In this document: positions 52,323 through 62,904 of the stretch, piece after piece
Layout of the letters: the number at the start of each line of letters is the position of its first letter
Position numbering within the stretch: position 1 is the first letter of the stretch
From: Gracilibacillus dipsosauri
GTDB taxonomy: Bacteria > Bacillota > Bacilli > Bacillales > Amphibacillaceae
Length of the DNA stretch: 64,000 bases
Direction of reading: 5' to 3'
Assembly: GCF_003176895.1 (NCBI RefSeq)
Contig: NZ_QGTD01000008.1
Location: 744,001 to 808,000, forward strand
Notes under the pieces: generated by a model
Told to the model about the DNA's origin: nothing
The model's input: the letters and a program-made list of their open reading frames with translations, nothing else
The model's database searches: none
Program-made: the position numbers and the translations under genes

Positions 52323-53428
52323 TATGCTTCCTCCTTCAATGATGCTTGAAATGCTTTAATCGTTGCAATAAACTGATCAAACAAATAGTTGGTATCATCA
52401 GGTCCTGGTGAAGCTTCTGGATGATATTGCACGGAGAAAGCAGGATATTTCGAATGCTTAACCCCTTCAACCGTCTTATCATTTAACGCTATTTGTGTTA
52501 ATTCTAATTCCGTATTTTTAATGGAGTCCTCTGTTACAGCATAGCCATGATTTTGAGATGTTAAGTACGTACGCTTTGTTTCATAATCGTAGACAGGGTG
52601 ATTGGATCCTCGGTGTCCAAATTTAAGTCTTCCCGTATCCGCACCACAAGCAAGAGAAAGCAGTTGGTGACCTAAACAAATTCCAAAGGTTGGGACTGTT
52701 GGGATTACCTTTTTAATCATTTCAATCGCTTCTGGAACATTTTTTGGATTACCTGGTCCGTTTGTTAACATTATTCCGTCTGGTTTAAGGCGTAATATGT
52801 TTTCTGCACTATAATTATATGGAACTACTGTCACATGACAACTTCTTTTCGTTAATTCTCGTAAAATACCATGCTTCATTCCGAAATCTACTAGTACAAC
52901 TCGATATCCTCTACCAGGGGCAACATAAGGCTTCATCGTTGAAACGCGAGCAACCTGATCTGTAAGTAATTCTTTCGACTCCAATTTAGCTAGTAAAAAT
53001 TCTTTTTCTTCATACTCCCCATTCTCTTTAGCCTTTGATAGGATACCTTTCATTGTTCCATACTTGCGGAGAATTTTCGTTAGTTTTCTAGTATCGATAC
53101 CAGCTATACCAGGAATATTATTGGCTTTTAGAAATTGATCGAGACCCTCGTCACTTCTAAAATTTGAAGGAGTTTCACAAAATTCTTTAACGACAAAGCC
53201 AAAAATTGATGGATTAATCGTCTCAAAATCATCCTTATTGATACCATAATTTCCGATTAATGGATATGTCATTGTCACAATCTGCCCGCAATAAGAGGGA
53301 TCAGATAAAGTTTCTTGATAACCAGTCATTCCTGTATTAAAAACAACCTCTCCGATACTCTCTTCAGTAGAACCAAATGCTTGACCTTCAAAAACTGTTC
53401 CGTCCTCTAAAACTAACAATCTATTCAC
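52322..53428 (-). CDS. pyrAA: Carbamoyl-phosphate synthase, small (glutaminase) subunit
   Basis: 368 residues. Class I amidotransferase supplying ammonia. Catalytic Cys in [15 protein letters not shown]; His-Glu in [12 protein letters not shown]. Start is GTG 53428, which shares one base with the pyrC stop codon; AAGGAGG lies in the last codons of pyrC. Confidence 0.98.
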   Translation of the reverse strand: MNRLLVLEDGTVFEGQAFGSTEESIGEVVFNTGMTGYQETLSDPSYCGQIVTMTYPLIGNYGINKDDFETINPSIFGFVVKEFCETPSNFRSDEGLDQFLKANNIPGIAGIDTRKLTKILRKYGTMKGILSKAKENGEYEEKEFLLAKLESKELLTDQVARVSTMKPYVAPGRGYRVVLVDFGMKHGILRELTKRSCHVTVVPYNYSAENILRLKPDGIMLTNGPGNPKNVPEAIEMIKKVIPTVPTFGICLGHQLLSLACGADTGRLKFGHRGSNHPVYDYETKRTYLTSQNHGYAVTEDSIKNTELELTQIALNDKTVEGVKHSKYPAFSVQYHPEASPGPDDTNYLFDQFIATIKAFQASLKEEA

Positions 53429-54705
53429 TATACTTCCTCCTTATATACGACTTCTCCTTGATAGATGGTTGCAATAGGCTTTCCTACTATTTCCCACCCA
53501 TCAAAAGGTGTATTTTTCCCTTTTGACAAGAAAGTTTTTTTGTTGATTTTTTCTTCTGTTTCAAGATTGATTAAGGTTAAATCTGCACTTGTACCAACCT
53601 CTATTCGACCAAATGGTAAACCAAATGTATCGGCAGGTTTTACTGTTAACCAATCAATTAATTGCTTTAAAGTAAAGATCCCCTCTTTTACAAAATGTGT
53701 ATAAAGCAGTGAAAAAGCTGTCTCAAAACCAACAATACCGAAAGGAGCTTCTTCCATTCCATTCGCCTTCTCTTCATGAGTATGAGGAGCATGGTCTGTT
53801 GCAATAAAATCGATCGTTCCATCTAATAACCCATCAATTAAAGCTTGTTGATCATCACTTGCCCTTAAAGGTGGATTCATCTTATAATTTGCATCATTTT
53901 CCCTTATAAAAGTATCATTCATTAATAAATGGTGTGGTGTCACCTCTGCTGTTACATGAATTCCCGCTTTTTTCGCATCACGGATGACTCTGACTGATTC
54001 CTTTGTACTTACATGGCAAACATGGTAATGGCAGTCTGCCGCTTCAGCTAACAGAACATCTCTAGCAATTTGGACTGATTCACATACCGAAGGGATACCT
54101 GGTAGATTTAGTTGTTTATTTACCTCTCCATCATGCATCACACCACTATGAATTAAGGTGTTGTCCTCACAGTGTGCAACAACTGGCATATCAATTGCTG
54201 CAGCTTGCTTCATCGCTTGGAGCATCATATCTGCAGATTGGACGCCGACACCATCATCTGTAAACGCAAATGCACCATTTTCTTTTAGAGCACTCATATC
54301 CGTTAATTGCTCCCCAACTAACCTTTTTGTAATAGAAGCATAAGGTAATACACGAATTTTTGCTGTTTGGTCAATCCGTTGTCGTACATCTAGTAAGATT
54401 TCTACTGAATCAGGAGTAGGCTGTGTATTAGGCATGGCACAAACAGTAGTATAACCACCTCTGGCAGCAGCATTTGTCCCTGTGTGAATCGTCTCCTTTG
54501 TCTCACCACCTGGTTCCCGTAAATGGACATGAACATCGACAAAGCCTGGTGTCACTAGTTGATTTTCCCCGTCGATAATTTCTAAACCGCTTCTATCAAA
54601 ATTTTTCCCGATTGCTTCAATTTTTCCATTTTGAATTACTAATTCACAATCATCCATCTGACCATTATCCAATAATCGTTTGACGTTGACTAAAATTTTC
54701 TTCAT
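53428..54705 (-). CDS. pyrC: Dihydroorotase
   Basis: 425 residues from ATG 54705. Zinc amidohydrolase closing the dihydroorotate ring. HxH motif in [11 protein letters not shown]; Lys/His positions in AHCEDN and HVSTKESV; catalytic Asp in [14 protein letters not shown]. The start has GGGGG 8 bases upstream. The coding region overlaps the 3' end of pyrB by 41 bases. A longer frame to 54765 would extend the overlap and is rejected. Confidence 0.97.
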   Translation of the reverse strand: MKKILVNVKRLLDNGQMDDCELVIQNGKIEAIGKNFDRSGLEIIDGENQLVTPGFVDVHVHLREPGGETKETIHTGTNAAARGGYTTVCAMPNTQPTPDSVEILLDVRQRIDQTAKIRVLPYASITKRLVGEQLTDMSALKENGAFAFTDDGVGVQSADMMLQAMKQAAAIDMPVVAHCEDNTLIHSGVMHDGEVNKQLNLPGIPSVCESVQIARDVLLAEAADCHYHVCHVSTKESVRVIRDAKKAGIHVTAEVTPHHLLMNDTFIRENDANYKMNPPLRASDDQQALIDGLLDGTIDFIATDHAPHTHEEKANGMEEAPFGIVGFETAFSLLYTHFVKEGIFTLKQLIDWLTVKPADTFGLPFGRIEVGTSADLTLINLETEEKINKKTFLSKGKNTPFDGWEIVGKPIATIYQGEVVYKEEV

Positions 54706-55594
54706 CGAATTTTCCCCCTTGATTGAGTACTCTTTGAATGACAGCCATTCGTGCTGCAACACCATTTTGCATCTGCTTAAATATTCTCGATCTTTCGCAT
54801 TCGACTAAGCGACTATCCAGCTCAACTCCACGGTTTACAGGAGCAGGATGAAGGATAATGGCCTCTTTTTTCATTCTATTCTCCCTCTTCATCGTTAAGC
54901 CATATGTTTGGAGATAGCTATTATGGTCTAAAGCTACGTGGGCCTGATGTCGCTCATGCTGTATTCTTAGAAGCATTAGGACATCCGCCATTTCTACAGC
55001 TTCATCCATTGTAATATACGGAAAGTCAAGTGTTTCATCGTGCCAGCTGTCCATGCCTGTTAGGTAAATATCACAGCCCAATTTAGAAAGTGCAATAGCG
55101 TTTGACCTTGCAACACGACTATGTTTGATATCTCCTGCAATTACTACTTTAAGACCTTGGAAGCTTTTGAACTCCTGATAAATAGTGACTAAATCGAGTA
55201 ATGATTGAGTAGGATGCTCTCCAGTGCCATCCCCAGCATTAATCACAGGGATGTTAATGGAATCAGCAAGCTTTTTGGCGATATTGTTTTCTTGGTGTCT
55301 AATAACTATTAGGTTTGCTCCAATCGATTCAAATGTTCTAGCAGTATCATATAAGCTTTCCCCTTTCGTTACACTTGAAATCTCCGAAGCAAAGTCTAAT
55401 ACCTCGATCCCTAACCGTCTTTGGGCAACAATGAAACTCATCTTTGTACGTGTGCTTGGTTCAAAGAAAAGATTTGCAACAAAGTATTGTCCTAGCATTG
55501 GCTTTACCCCATTCTCTGTGATCCTGTTTGCTTGGAGTACAAGCGTGAGTATTTCCTCTTTAGTCAGATCCTGCATGGAAACAAAATGTTTCAT
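54665..55594 (-). CDS. pyrB: Aspartate carbamoyltransferase
   Basis: 309 residues. Carbamoyl-phosphate binding [27 protein letters not shown]; aspartate-side [20 protein letters not shown] lies 8 bases before ATG 55594. The last 13 codons overlap pyrC. It follows a PyrR-type attenuator. Confidence 0.98.
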   Translation of the reverse strand: MKHFVSMQDLTKEEILTLVLQANRITENGVKPMLGQYFVANLFFEPSTRTKMSFIVAQRRLGIEVLDFASEISSVTKGESLYDTARTFESIGANLIVIRHQENNIAKKLADSINIPVINAGDGTGEHPTQSLLDLVTIYQEFKSFQGLKVVIAGDIKHSRVARSNAIALSKLGCDIYLTGMDSWHDETLDFPYITMDEAVEMADVLMLLRIQHERHQAHVALDHNSYLQTYGLTMKRENRMKKEAIILHPAPVNRGVELDSRLVECERSRIFKQMQNGVAARMAVIQRVLNQGGKFDEENFSQRQTIIG

Positions 55595-55700
55595 TCGAAG
55601 AGCCTCCTTCTGCTAAATATTAAAATCAGCCATTTTGATATTTTGGTCCAGCTTTTGCCACTTGCTATCTGAATTTTCTAATTTCCTACTTTAGGCCATA

Positions 55701-55730
55701 AAAAAACCCCTTTGCAAAATCGCAAAGAGG
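55701..55730 (-). terminator. attenuator terminator before pyrB
   Basis: CCTCTTTGCG pairs with TGCAAAGGGG (internal G-T allowed) on the minus strand, followed by TTTTTT. It sits after the PyrR loop and before pyrB, the normal arrangement of a PyrR attenuator. Confidence 0.8.
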
Positions 55731-55776
55731 TAGACGTGTCCTATATATACACGCTTATCTTCCATGCAACCTTGCA

Positions 55777-55790
55777 AGCATCTCTGTACT
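55777..55790 (-). promoter_or_regulatory. PyrR-binding loop upstream of pyrB
   Basis: The minus strand reads AGTACAGAGATGCT, followed by TGCAAGG. The consensus is ARUCCNGNGAGGYU. The hexaloop CAGAGA fits CNGNGA. The two deviations (positions 4 and 11) face each other in the stem and turn C-G into A-T, keeping the hairpin. Confidence 0.75.
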
Positions 55791-55800
55791 TTCTTAAAGG

Positions 55801-56400
<600 letters not shown>

Positions 56401-56410
56401 TTACAGCATA

Positions 56411-56449
56411 GAAAAAGCCTTATTCTCCGTGAGGGAATAAGGCTTTTTA
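56411..56449 (-). terminator. attenuator terminator before pyrR
   Basis: AAAAAGCCTTATTC pairs with GAATAAGGCTTTTT around a short loop, T-rich at its 3' side. It lies between the first PyrR loop and pyrR. Confidence 0.85.
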
Positions 56450-56490
56450 GATACACGTATACCGTACAACGTTATCTCTGCTCCTTTTCC

Positions 56491-56504
56491 AGCCTCACAG
56501 GACT
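56491..56504 (-). promoter_or_regulatory. PyrR-binding loop upstream of pyrR
   Basis: The minus strand reads AGTCCTGTGAGGCT, an exact match to ARUCCNGNGAGGYU, inside a longer stem (CAGTCC...GGCTGG). It is the anti-antiterminator of the first pyr attenuator. Confidence 0.93.
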
Positions 56505-56534
56505 GTTTTAAAAGGTCTTTATGATATTAAATAT

Positions 56535-56563
56535 ATTATGACAAATAATGAGTTTTTCGTCAA
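56535..56563 (-). promoter_or_regulatory. promoter of the pyr operon
   Basis: TTGACG (56563-56558), 17 bases, CATAAT (56540-56535). The -35 box contains the stop codon (TGA) of the upstream rluD-type gene. Transcription would start near 56528 and run into the PyrR leader. Confidence 0.75.
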
Positions 56564-57474
56564 TAACTTTTTCGAATATTATCTAAAACCTGTTCGAATT
56601 TTGCTGGAAGACCTGCTTCAAATGTTAGTTCTTTCTCTGTCATCGGATGGGTAAAGGTTAATTTATATGCATGCAATGCTTGACCTTCTACATCTATCGA
56701 TTTTTTTTGTCCATATTTGGGATCACCAACTATAGGAAAACCGATATATTTCATGTGAACCCGAATTTGGTGAGTTCTTCCGGTGTCTAATATACATTTT
56801 ATGAAGGTAAACTTACCATGCAACCTTTCCAATATTTCAAAATGTGTGATCGCTTGTTTACCATTTTCTACAACATCCATCATTTGGCGATTTTTCACAC
56901 TTCGCCCGATCGGAGCATCTATTGTGCCATATTCATGAGGAATATCTCCATGGACTAATGCTTTATATTCACGTCTCATTTTTTTGTTTTTTAATTGTTC
57001 TGCTAACTTCTCGTGAGCTATGTCGTGTTTCGCCACAACTAATAGACCACTCGTATCCTTATCGATTCGATGTACAATGCCTGGCCTCGCTACTCCATTA
57101 ATACCTGATAGATCTTGACAATGATAAAGCAGTGCATTAACTAATGTATCCTCATAATGCCCTGCAGCGGGATGAACAACCATACCACTCTTTTTGTTTA
57201 TCACTATCAAATCACTATCTTCATAAACAATATCTATTGGAATATTTTCGGCCTTCACCTCAAGTGGTTCCACCTCTGGAATATCCCATTTTATTACATC
57301 ACCGATTTGGCATTTATAGTTTTGTTTTACGACATGATCATTAACCTGTACAAGCTTTTTATCAAACCATGTTTTGATCTGCGACCTTGAGTAATCCTCT
57401 GTAATGTCTACTAGAAGCTTGTCAATTCGAATGCCTTTTTCGTTATTTTCTACTTTATATTGAAAGTTGTTCAT
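56560..57474 (-). CDS. ylyB: RluD-type 23S rRNA pseudouridine synthase (YlyB)
   Basis: 304 residues. N-terminal S4 RNA-binding domain (about 14-75: [20 protein letters not shown]) and a pseudouridine synthase domain with catalytic Asp in [16 protein letters not shown] and [19 protein letters not shown]. Overlaps lspA by 4 bases. The exact uridine targets are inferred from the RluD/RluC family. Confidence 0.95.
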   Translation of the reverse strand: MNNFQYKVENNEKGIRIDKLLVDITEDYSRSQIKTWFDKKLVQVNDHVVKQNYKCQIGDVIKWDIPEVEPLEVKAENIPIDIVYEDSDLIVINKKSGMVVHPAAGHYEDTLVNALLYHCQDLSGINGVARPGIVHRIDKDTSGLLVVAKHDIAHEKLAEQLKNKKMRREYKALVHGDIPHEYGTIDAPIGRSVKNRQMMDVVENGKQAITHFEILERLHGKFTFIKCILDTGRTHQIRVHMKYIGFPIVGDPKYGQKKSIDVEGQALHAYKLTFTHPMTEKELTFEAGLPAKFEQVLDNIRKSY

Positions 57475-57941
57475 GAATTCTTGCTCCTTTTCTTGTTGCG
57501 TTCGTCCAAGATTGTAAAAATAAAGATGCTTATTACCCCAATTACTAAAGAGGAGTCGGCAATATTAAAAATTGGGTAATTATAGCTACCTATGTAAAAA
57601 TCAAAAAAGTCTACTACTTCTTTGCGAAAGAGACGATCAATAAAATTACCAATCGCACCACCCAGTATGAGTGCTAATGCCAGCCCGAGTAATTTACTCT
57701 CTTTCGCATGTTTTTGAATATAATAGATAACAAATCCGATCACGATTACTGTAATAATATAAAAAAATGTCATTTGGCCTGATAATATTCCCCATGCTGC
57801 TCCAGTATTCCTATGTGATGTAAGGTAAAAGAAATTTTCTATTACTGTAATCCGCTCACCTAATTCCATATTTTTTACTACCAATAATTTTGTTAACTGA
57901 TCTAATAATATGACGACAAATGCCACGAGATAAACCCACAT
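57471..57941 (-). CDS. lspA: Lipoprotein signal peptidase (type II)
   Basis: 156 residues. Four membrane segments. Cleaves prolipoproteins before the lipidated Cys. Catalytic Asp residues in [12 protein letters not shown] and [14 protein letters not shown] 57941 lies 8 bases after GGAGG and gives [18 protein letters not shown]; the frame can extend to TTG 57956 but that would include the ribosome-binding site. Confidence 0.97.
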   Translation of the reverse strand: MWVYLVAFVVILLDQLTKLLVVKNMELGERITVIENFFYLTSHRNTGAAWGILSGQMTFFYIITVIVIGFVIYYIQKHAKESKLLGLALALILGGAIGNFIDRLFRKEVVDFFDFYIGSYNYPIFNIADSSLVIGVISIFIFTILDERNKKRSKNS

Positions 57942-57990
57942 AGCTTTAACCTCCAACTTTCCTTCAATTTAATACTCAACACTAAAAATT

Positions 57991-57999
57991 ATTATATCA
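57991..57999 (-). promoter_or_regulatory. extended -10 promoter of lspA
   Basis: TGATATAAT on the minus strand (perfect TATAAT at 57996-57991), about 55 bases before lspA. No good -35 box lies at 17 bases. It would serve lspA-ylyB, since a strong terminator isolates them from ileS. Confidence 0.45.
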
Positions 58000-58095
58000 T
58001 GTTCTTATTAAATATAATAATTAGAATGGAATCAAGGCTTTCACCCACTTTATCTAATAACTTACCTTTTTCCTCCTATTCCGCATACTTCGCCA

Positions 58096-58134
58096 ATAAA
58101 AAACCAACTACCTTTTTGTCATGGTAGTTGGTTT
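58096..58134 (-). terminator. intrinsic terminator after ileS
   Basis: AAACCAACTACC pairs perfectly with GGTAGTTGGTTT, followed by TTTATT on the minus strand, a few bases after the ileS stop. Confidence 0.9.
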
Positions 58135-58142
58135 TTCCATCT

Positions 58143-60896
58143 TTATGCTTCTGTGTAATGTTCGTTAACAACAGATGCACATCTAGCGCAAAGTGTCGGA
58201 TGGTCATTGTTTTCACCGACGGAATCAGAAACAACCCAACAACGTTCACATGTTTCTCCTTGATGCTTCATAATTTTCACTGTAACAAATTCATAAGCTT
58301 TACCATCCGTTAATTCATCGACAATTTGAACTTCAGAAACGATTAACAGCTGATGCAAAAATGGAATATTTTGTAGAATTGCAGCTGTTTCTTCACTGTT
58401 CGGTTGGATAATAACTGAAGCTTCCAATGATTTTCCTATTACTTTTTCAGAACGCGCCTCTTCCAATGCTTTAAGAATATCATCCCTCACTTTCATAAAG
58501 CTATCCCATTTTTTCTCTAATCGAGCTGCATTACTTAGATCTCTTGTTTTTGGCATTTCACATAACTGGACATATTCTTCTTGGACATCCGGAATAAAAG
58601 ACCAAACCTCTTCCATTGTATGTGTTAAGATTGGTGTTAAAAGCTTTACTAATGAAGTAACTATTTCATAATACACTGTCTGAATACTTCTTCTTCTCGG
58701 ATGATCCTCTGCTTCAATATAGAGAATATCTTTTGCAAAATCTAGATAGAATGAGCTCAATTCAATACTACAAAAATTATGGATGGTTTGATAAACTGTT
58801 GAAAAATCATAATTCTCATAGGCATTTAATGATTTATCTATTACTTTTTGGAGCTTCAATAGCATAAATTGATCGATTTCTTCTAACTTATCATCCGCCA
58901 CTTTGTGTTCTAAACGGAAATCAGCTAAATTTCCTAATAAAAAGCGGAAGGTATTACGAATTTTTCGATATCCCTCAGATGTTTGTTTAATAATTTCATC
59001 AGAGATTCGTACGTCTGCTTGATAATCAACAGAGGCAACCCATAAACGTAGAATATCAGCACCATATTGCTTCATAATCTTCGCTGGGACTACTACATTC
59101 CCAACTGATTTACTCATTTTTCTTCCTTGTCCATCAAGAGCAAATCCATGACTAATTACTGTTTCGTAAGGGGCTTTCCCCGTCACCGCAACTGCTGTTG
59201 AGATAGAAGAATTAAACCAGCCACGGTATTGGTCAGAACCTTCTAAATACACATCCGCAGGTCGTTGTAATGCCTCTCTTTCCTCAAGAACACCTTCATG
59301 GGAAGAGCCTGAATCAAACCAAACATCCATAATGTCGGTTTCCTTCGTGAAAGTACCATTTGGACTATGTTCAGAAGTAAATCCGTCTGGTAACAGATCT
59401 TTTGCTTCCCATTCAAACCAAACGTTGGATCCGTGTTCTCTAAACAAATTAGCAACATGAGCAATCGTTTCATCAGTGATAATCGGGGTTTTATCCTCAC
59501 CATAGAATACAGGAATAGGAACGCCCCAAGTCCTTTGTCTTGAAATACACCAATCTTCTCGATCACGAACCATATTATACAAACGGGTTTCTCCCCAATT
59601 AGGTATCCAGTTAATTCGATTAATTTCAGTTAAGATATCTTCGCGAAAATCTTTAATTGATGCAAACCATTGATTCGTTGCACGAAAAATCGTTGGTTTC
59701 TTTGTGCGCCAATCATGTGGATAGGAGTGTGTAATAAACTCCATTTTTAATAAGGCATCAGTCTCTGTTAATTTTTCTGTTACCACTTTATTTGCTTGGT
59801 CATAGAATAGTCCTTCAAATCCAGGCGCTTCATCTGTGAAATAACCTTTTTCGTCTACTGGACATAGAACATCTAATCCATATCTTCTTCCGACAATAAA
59901 GTCATCCTCACCGTGTCCAGGTGCCGTATGAACGAGTCCTGTACCGCTTTCGGTTGTAACATGATCGCCAAGAATAATTAGTGAATCTCTATCATAGATA
60001 GGGTGTTTGGCGACAATGTTTTCTGCTTCTGTCCCTTTAAATGTTTGGATAACCTCAGCATCTTTCCATTCTAAGGTTTCATTCACTTGGCCTAGCATGT
60101 CATGAGCAATAATAAATTTTTGGTTTGCCGTTTTTATTACTGCATACTCTAAATCTGGATGTAGGGAAATAGCTAGGTTTGCTGGAATAGTCCATGGTGT
60201 TGTTGTCCAAATAATAAATTTCTCATCACCATCTAATAAATCTTTGCCATCTTTTACATCAAAGGCAACGTAAATAGATGCTGAACGTTTATCTTGGTAT
60301 TCGATCTCTGCTTCTGCAAGGGCAGATTCAGAAGATGGGGACCAGTAAACTGGCTTTAGTCCTTTATAGATATAGCCTTTTTTCGCCATTTCTCCAAACA
60401 CTTTAATTTGTGCAGCCTCATAGGACTTATTCAGTGTAATATATGGATTCTCCCAATCCCCTCTTACACCTAGCTGTTTAAATTGAACCCGTTGATTATC
60501 TACCTGTTTTAATGCATATTCCGCACATTTTTGGCGAAATTCGGCAATGGTCATCTTTTTTCGATTCACTTTCTTTTTGGCTAATGCTTGCTCAATAGGC
60601 AGGCCATGTGTATCCCATCCGGGTACGTAAGGTGCATGGTATCCAGCCATCGACTTATACTTGACGATAAAGTCCTTTAAGATTTTATTTAAAGCATGGC
60701 CCATATGGATATCGCCATTTGCATATGGCGGTCCATCATGAAGAATAAACAATGGATTACCTTTTGTTTTTGCTTGGACTTTTTCATATAGCTTTTCTTC
60801 ATCCCATTGCTCTTGCATTTTAGGCTCTTTGTTTGGAAGATTTCCGCGCATCGGAAAATCTGTTTTAGGCATATTTAACGTTTGTTTATATTCCAC
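58143..60896 (-). CDS. ileS: Isoleucine-tRNA ligase
   Basis: 917 residues from GTG 60896 (B. subtilis about 921). Class I synthetase: HIGH-type motif [14 protein letters not shown], editing domain with [16 protein letters not shown] motif [10 protein letters not shown] at about residue 590, and a C-terminal zinc site CERCWV...LCARC. GTG 60896 is 8 bases after AGGAGG and gives [19 protein letters not shown] frame open to 60965 would start in the T-box terminator. Controlled by a T-box. Confidence 0.98.
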   Translation of the reverse strand: MEYKQTLNMPKTDFPMRGNLPNKEPKMQEQWDEEKLYEKVQAKTKGNPLFILHDGPPYANGDIHMGHALNKILKDFIVKYKSMAGYHAPYVPGWDTHGLPIEQALAKKKVNRKKMTIAEFRQKCAEYALKQVDNQRVQFKQLGVRGDWENPYITLNKSYEAAQIKVFGEMAKKGYIYKGLKPVYWSPSSESALAEAEIEYQDKRSASIYVAFDVKDGKDLLDGDEKFIIWTTTPWTIPANLAISLHPDLEYAVIKTANQKFIIAHDMLGQVNETLEWKDAEVIQTFKGTEAENIVAKHPIYDRDSLIILGDHVTTESGTGLVHTAPGHGEDDFIVGRRYGLDVLCPVDEKGYFTDEAPGFEGLFYDQANKVVTEKLTETDALLKMEFITHSYPHDWRTKKPTIFRATNQWFASIKDFREDILTEINRINWIPNWGETRLYNMVRDREDWCISRQRTWGVPIPVFYGEDKTPIITDETIAHVANLFREHGSNVWFEWEAKDLLPDGFTSEHSPNGTFTKETDIMDVWFDSGSSHEGVLEEREALQRPADVYLEGSDQYRGWFNSSISTAVAVTGKAPYETVISHGFALDGQGRKMSKSVGNVVVPAKIMKQYGADILRLWVASVDYQADVRISDEIIKQTSEGYRKIRNTFRFLLGNLADFRLEHKVADDKLEEIDQFMLLKLQKVIDKSLNAYENYDFSTVYQTIHNFCSIELSSFYLDFAKDILYIEAEDHPRRRSIQTVYYEIVTSLVKLLTPILTHTMEEVWSFIPDVQEEYVQLCEMPKTRDLSNAARLEKKWDSFMKVRDDILKALEEARSEKVIGKSLEASVIIQPNSEETAAILQNIPFLHQLLIVSEVQIVDELTDGKAYEFVTVKIMKHQGETCERCWVVSDSVGENNDHPTLCARCASVVNEHYTEA

Positions 60897-60950
60897 TATA
60901 TTTCCTCCTTCTTCTGTCATCCCTAAACGATTCGTATCCTTCATTAGATT

Positions 60951-60989
60951 AAAAAAGCTCCTCACATCCCAAAAGGGACGAGAGGAGCT
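60951..60989 (-). terminator. T-box terminator of ileS
   Basis: GAGCTCCTCTC pairs with GTGAGGAGC (mismatch at the loop side) on the minus strand and is followed by six T. Its 5' arm overlaps the bases after the T-box, so terminator and antiterminator exclude each other. Confidence 0.85.
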
Positions 60990-61209
60990 CGCGGTACCAC
61001 CCTAATAGATAATTTCCAGTAAATTATCCACTTTCTATTCGTAACGTGAATCAATCGACTATCCCTACACATCCAATTACTTCAGGATAGCAACTCATGG
61101 GTGATCTTCTATTGATACGCTATATTAGGCTCCCACCATCCCTAACTCGCTATGAATAACCTGTTATCAATATACTGTCCCAATCGCTGTATTTATAATG
61201 GATATTAAT
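60951..61209 (-). promoter_or_regulatory. T-box leader RNA of ileS (isoleucine specifier)
   Basis: The T-box core AGGGTGGTACCGCG lies at 61003-60990. Upstream is a stem I with TAGCGAG, GGATGGTGGGAGCC and a loop reading AGAAGATCACCC; the ATC at 61105-61103 is the likely specifier codon for isoleucine. Uncharged tRNA-Ile would pair with the specifier and with TGG of the T-box to prevent termination. This explains the 358-base gap between divIVA and ileS. Confidence 0.93.
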
Positions 61210-61215
61210 GCATAA

Positions 61216-61244
61216 ATTATAGAGAATTTCAGATAAAACGTCAA
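61216..61244 (-). promoter_or_regulatory. promoter of ileS
   Basis: TTGACG (61244-61239), exactly 17 bases, TATAAT (61221-61216). It lies directly after the divIVA stop and gives a leader of about 310 bases. Confidence 0.85.
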
Positions 61245-61254
61245 GTATGATTTC

Positions 61255-61764
61255 TTAATTATTGGCTTCTTCCGCCTTTTCTAATTCCTCATTCTCTAAT
61301 TCAACTTTAAATAAGCCATCCCAATCATCATTGTCAATCAAATCAAGCTGTGCTTCTACCATCATTCTTAACCTTGTGCGGAAAACCTTTGCTTGTTTTT
61401 TTAATTCTTCTACTTCAAGTGCAATCGCTCTTGATTTATGTAAAGCTTCATTAATAATTCTATCAGCATTTTTCTCTGCTTCTTTTATGATTAATTTTGA
61501 TTCTTTTTTAGCATTTTCCTTCACTTCTTCTGCAGTTTCTTGGGCAACTAGAATAGATTTATTTAAAGTTGTCTCGATATTAGAGAAATGTTTTAGTTTT
61601 TCTTCTAATTGTTCAACTTTCTCCTTATACTCTTTCTTTTCTTTAATCACTGCCTCATAATCCTTAATAATTTGGTCTAAGAATTCATTGACATCATCTT
61701 CATCGTACCCACGGAACCCTCTGGTAAATTCTTTATTATGAATATCCAATGGTGTTAATGGCAC
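61255..61764 (-). CDS. divIVA: Cell-pole and septum protein DivIVA
   Basis: 169 residues from GTG 61764 (B. subtilis 164). The N-terminal lipid-binding domain reads VPLTPLDIHNKEFTRGFRGY followed by DEDDVNEFLDQI. The rest is a long coiled coil with AEKNADRIINEALHKSR. It marks curved membrane at poles and septa and recruits MinJ and RacA in B. subtilis. GTG 61764 is 8 bases after GGAGG; an upstream start within the open frame is rejected because it precedes that site. Confidence 0.96.
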   Translation of the reverse strand: MPLTPLDIHNKEFTRGFRGYDEDDVNEFLDQIIKDYEAVIKEKKEYKEKVEQLEEKLKHFSNIETTLNKSILVAQETAEEVKENAKKESKLIIKEAEKNADRIINEALHKSRAIALEVEELKKQAKVFRTRLRMMVEAQLDLIDNDDWDGLFKVELENEELEKAEEANN

Positions 61765-61847
61765 ACCGGCCACCTCCTTCATTCAAGTCAGTACTTTTAA
61801 CTATAGTACCATACATATTTGACAAAAACACAAAAAATCCTGCATTT

Positions 61848-62621
61848 TTATAATAATTTTTCGAAAGTGATTCTTAATTTGTCCTTTTTTGTTTTTCCTT
61901 GTATTTCTGTTAGCCTCGTTCTACCTTTTCCGCGCACCGATACCATATCCCTCTCCTCTAAAAAATAGGATGGCTGTTCGATTTTTTGAAAATTGACCTT
62001 TACCCATCCTTTTTTAATGAGGTCAAGGGCTTGTTGACGTGATACTTGGTACATTTCCTTTATCAATACGTCTAGGCGTAAAGAAGCACAAGTAGTCGTT
62101 TTTTCCACCCAATTGTCGCTATTAACCATTCGGTCTGACAGTGAAATCGGCTCAAATTGAACACTAGCTTTTTTTATCGAGGTAATGTTTGATAAAAGAT
62201 ATGTCGAAATATCTTTGGAGACAAGTATTTGGATTTCACCATGATGGATCTTAATGTCTCCTATTTTTTTTCGTTCAATGCCTGAAGAAAGAAAAGCACC
62301 GAGAACATCTGGGTGCTCGATTTTCACAAATTTAATTGGATAGCTTGCCCGAAGTAATTCTGTTTCAAATGATTCTTCTCCCAACTCTTCATAGTATGGG
62401 GCTAATATTGCTCGTTTTCTTTCGGCGTGCTCCCATGCACCAAAAAACGCCAGCTGAAGTGTATCATCATTGCCAATTATTGACTGAAATATCCACTGTT
62501 CTCGTGGGTGCAGAAAATCTGTCAGTCGTGGAATGAAGCTTCTGTTGATCTCATCTTTCCAAGACATTACCTGATCAACGAAAGGTGCTTCCTCCTGTCT
62601 AAAATGTTGATAAATATCCAT
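61848..62621 (-). CDS. ylmH: YlmH, S4-domain RNA-binding protein (RqcP2 family)
   Basis: 257 residues from ATG 62621, equal to B. subtilis YlmH. It opens MDIYQHFRQEEAPFVDQVMS. The C-terminal S4 domain (about 180-245: TTCASLRLDVLIKEMYQVSR and KKGWVKVNFQKIE) binds RNA. Recent work on B. subtilis links YlmH to ribosome quality control beside RqcH, which is also in this window. ATG 62621 is 6 bases after AGGTG. Confidence 0.93.
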   Translation of the reverse strand: MDIYQHFRQEEAPFVDQVMSWKDEINRSFIPRLTDFLHPREQWIFQSIIGNDDTLQLAFFGAWEHAERKRAILAPYYEELGEESFETELLRASYPIKFVKIEHPDVLGAFLSSGIERKKIGDIKIHHGEIQILVSKDISTYLLSNITSIKKASVQFEPISLSDRMVNSDNWVEKTTTCASLRLDVLIKEMYQVSRQQALDLIKKGWVKVNFQKIEQPSYFLEERDMVSVRGKGRTRLTEIQGKTKKDKLRITFEKLL

Positions 62622-62630
62622 CTCCATCAC

Positions 62631-62900
62631 CTAATATAAAATACTCATAAATAAATAAGCCAATCCTTGTCTCGCAAAGTGAAGTACAAAAAGTGCTACA
62701 ATTGGAGAAATATCAATCATTCCGCCAATCGGAGGAATAATTTTTCGAAACGGCTCTAGGTATGGCTCTACAATTTTTGCTAATACCTGTCCAATGGAGG
62801 AATCTCTTGCCCCAGGGAACCAAGACATTAAGATATAAATAATAATCGCATAAGTATAAATCTCCATGGCGATATCTATCGTTCTAAACAACCAAAACAT
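62631..62900 (-). CDS. ylmG: YggT family membrane protein YlmG
   Basis: 89 residues with two membrane segments (about 8-28 and 65-85). Family signature MSWFPGARDSSIGQVLAKIVEPYLEPFRKIIPPIGGMIDISPI is visible in pieces, notably EPYLEPFRKIIPP. Belongs to the division-linked ylm cluster; the molecular role is uncertain. It ends just before ylmH. Confidence 0.94.
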   Translation of the reverse strand: MFWLFRTIDIAMEIYTYAIIIYILMSWFPGARDSSIGQVLAKIVEPYLEPFRKIIPPIGGMIDISPIVALFVLHFARQGLAYLFMSILY

Positions 62901-62904
62901 TAAA

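Noticed and set aside
60897-60965. Upstream ATG extension of ileS
   Set aside because: It would start inside the T-box terminator and put the AGGAGG site in the coding region; GTG 60896 fits the family N-terminus and length.
61262-61660. 132-codon plus-strand open frame
   Set aside because: It is antisense to divIVA, has Ser/Phe-rich nonsense composition, no ribosome-binding site and no recognisable domain.
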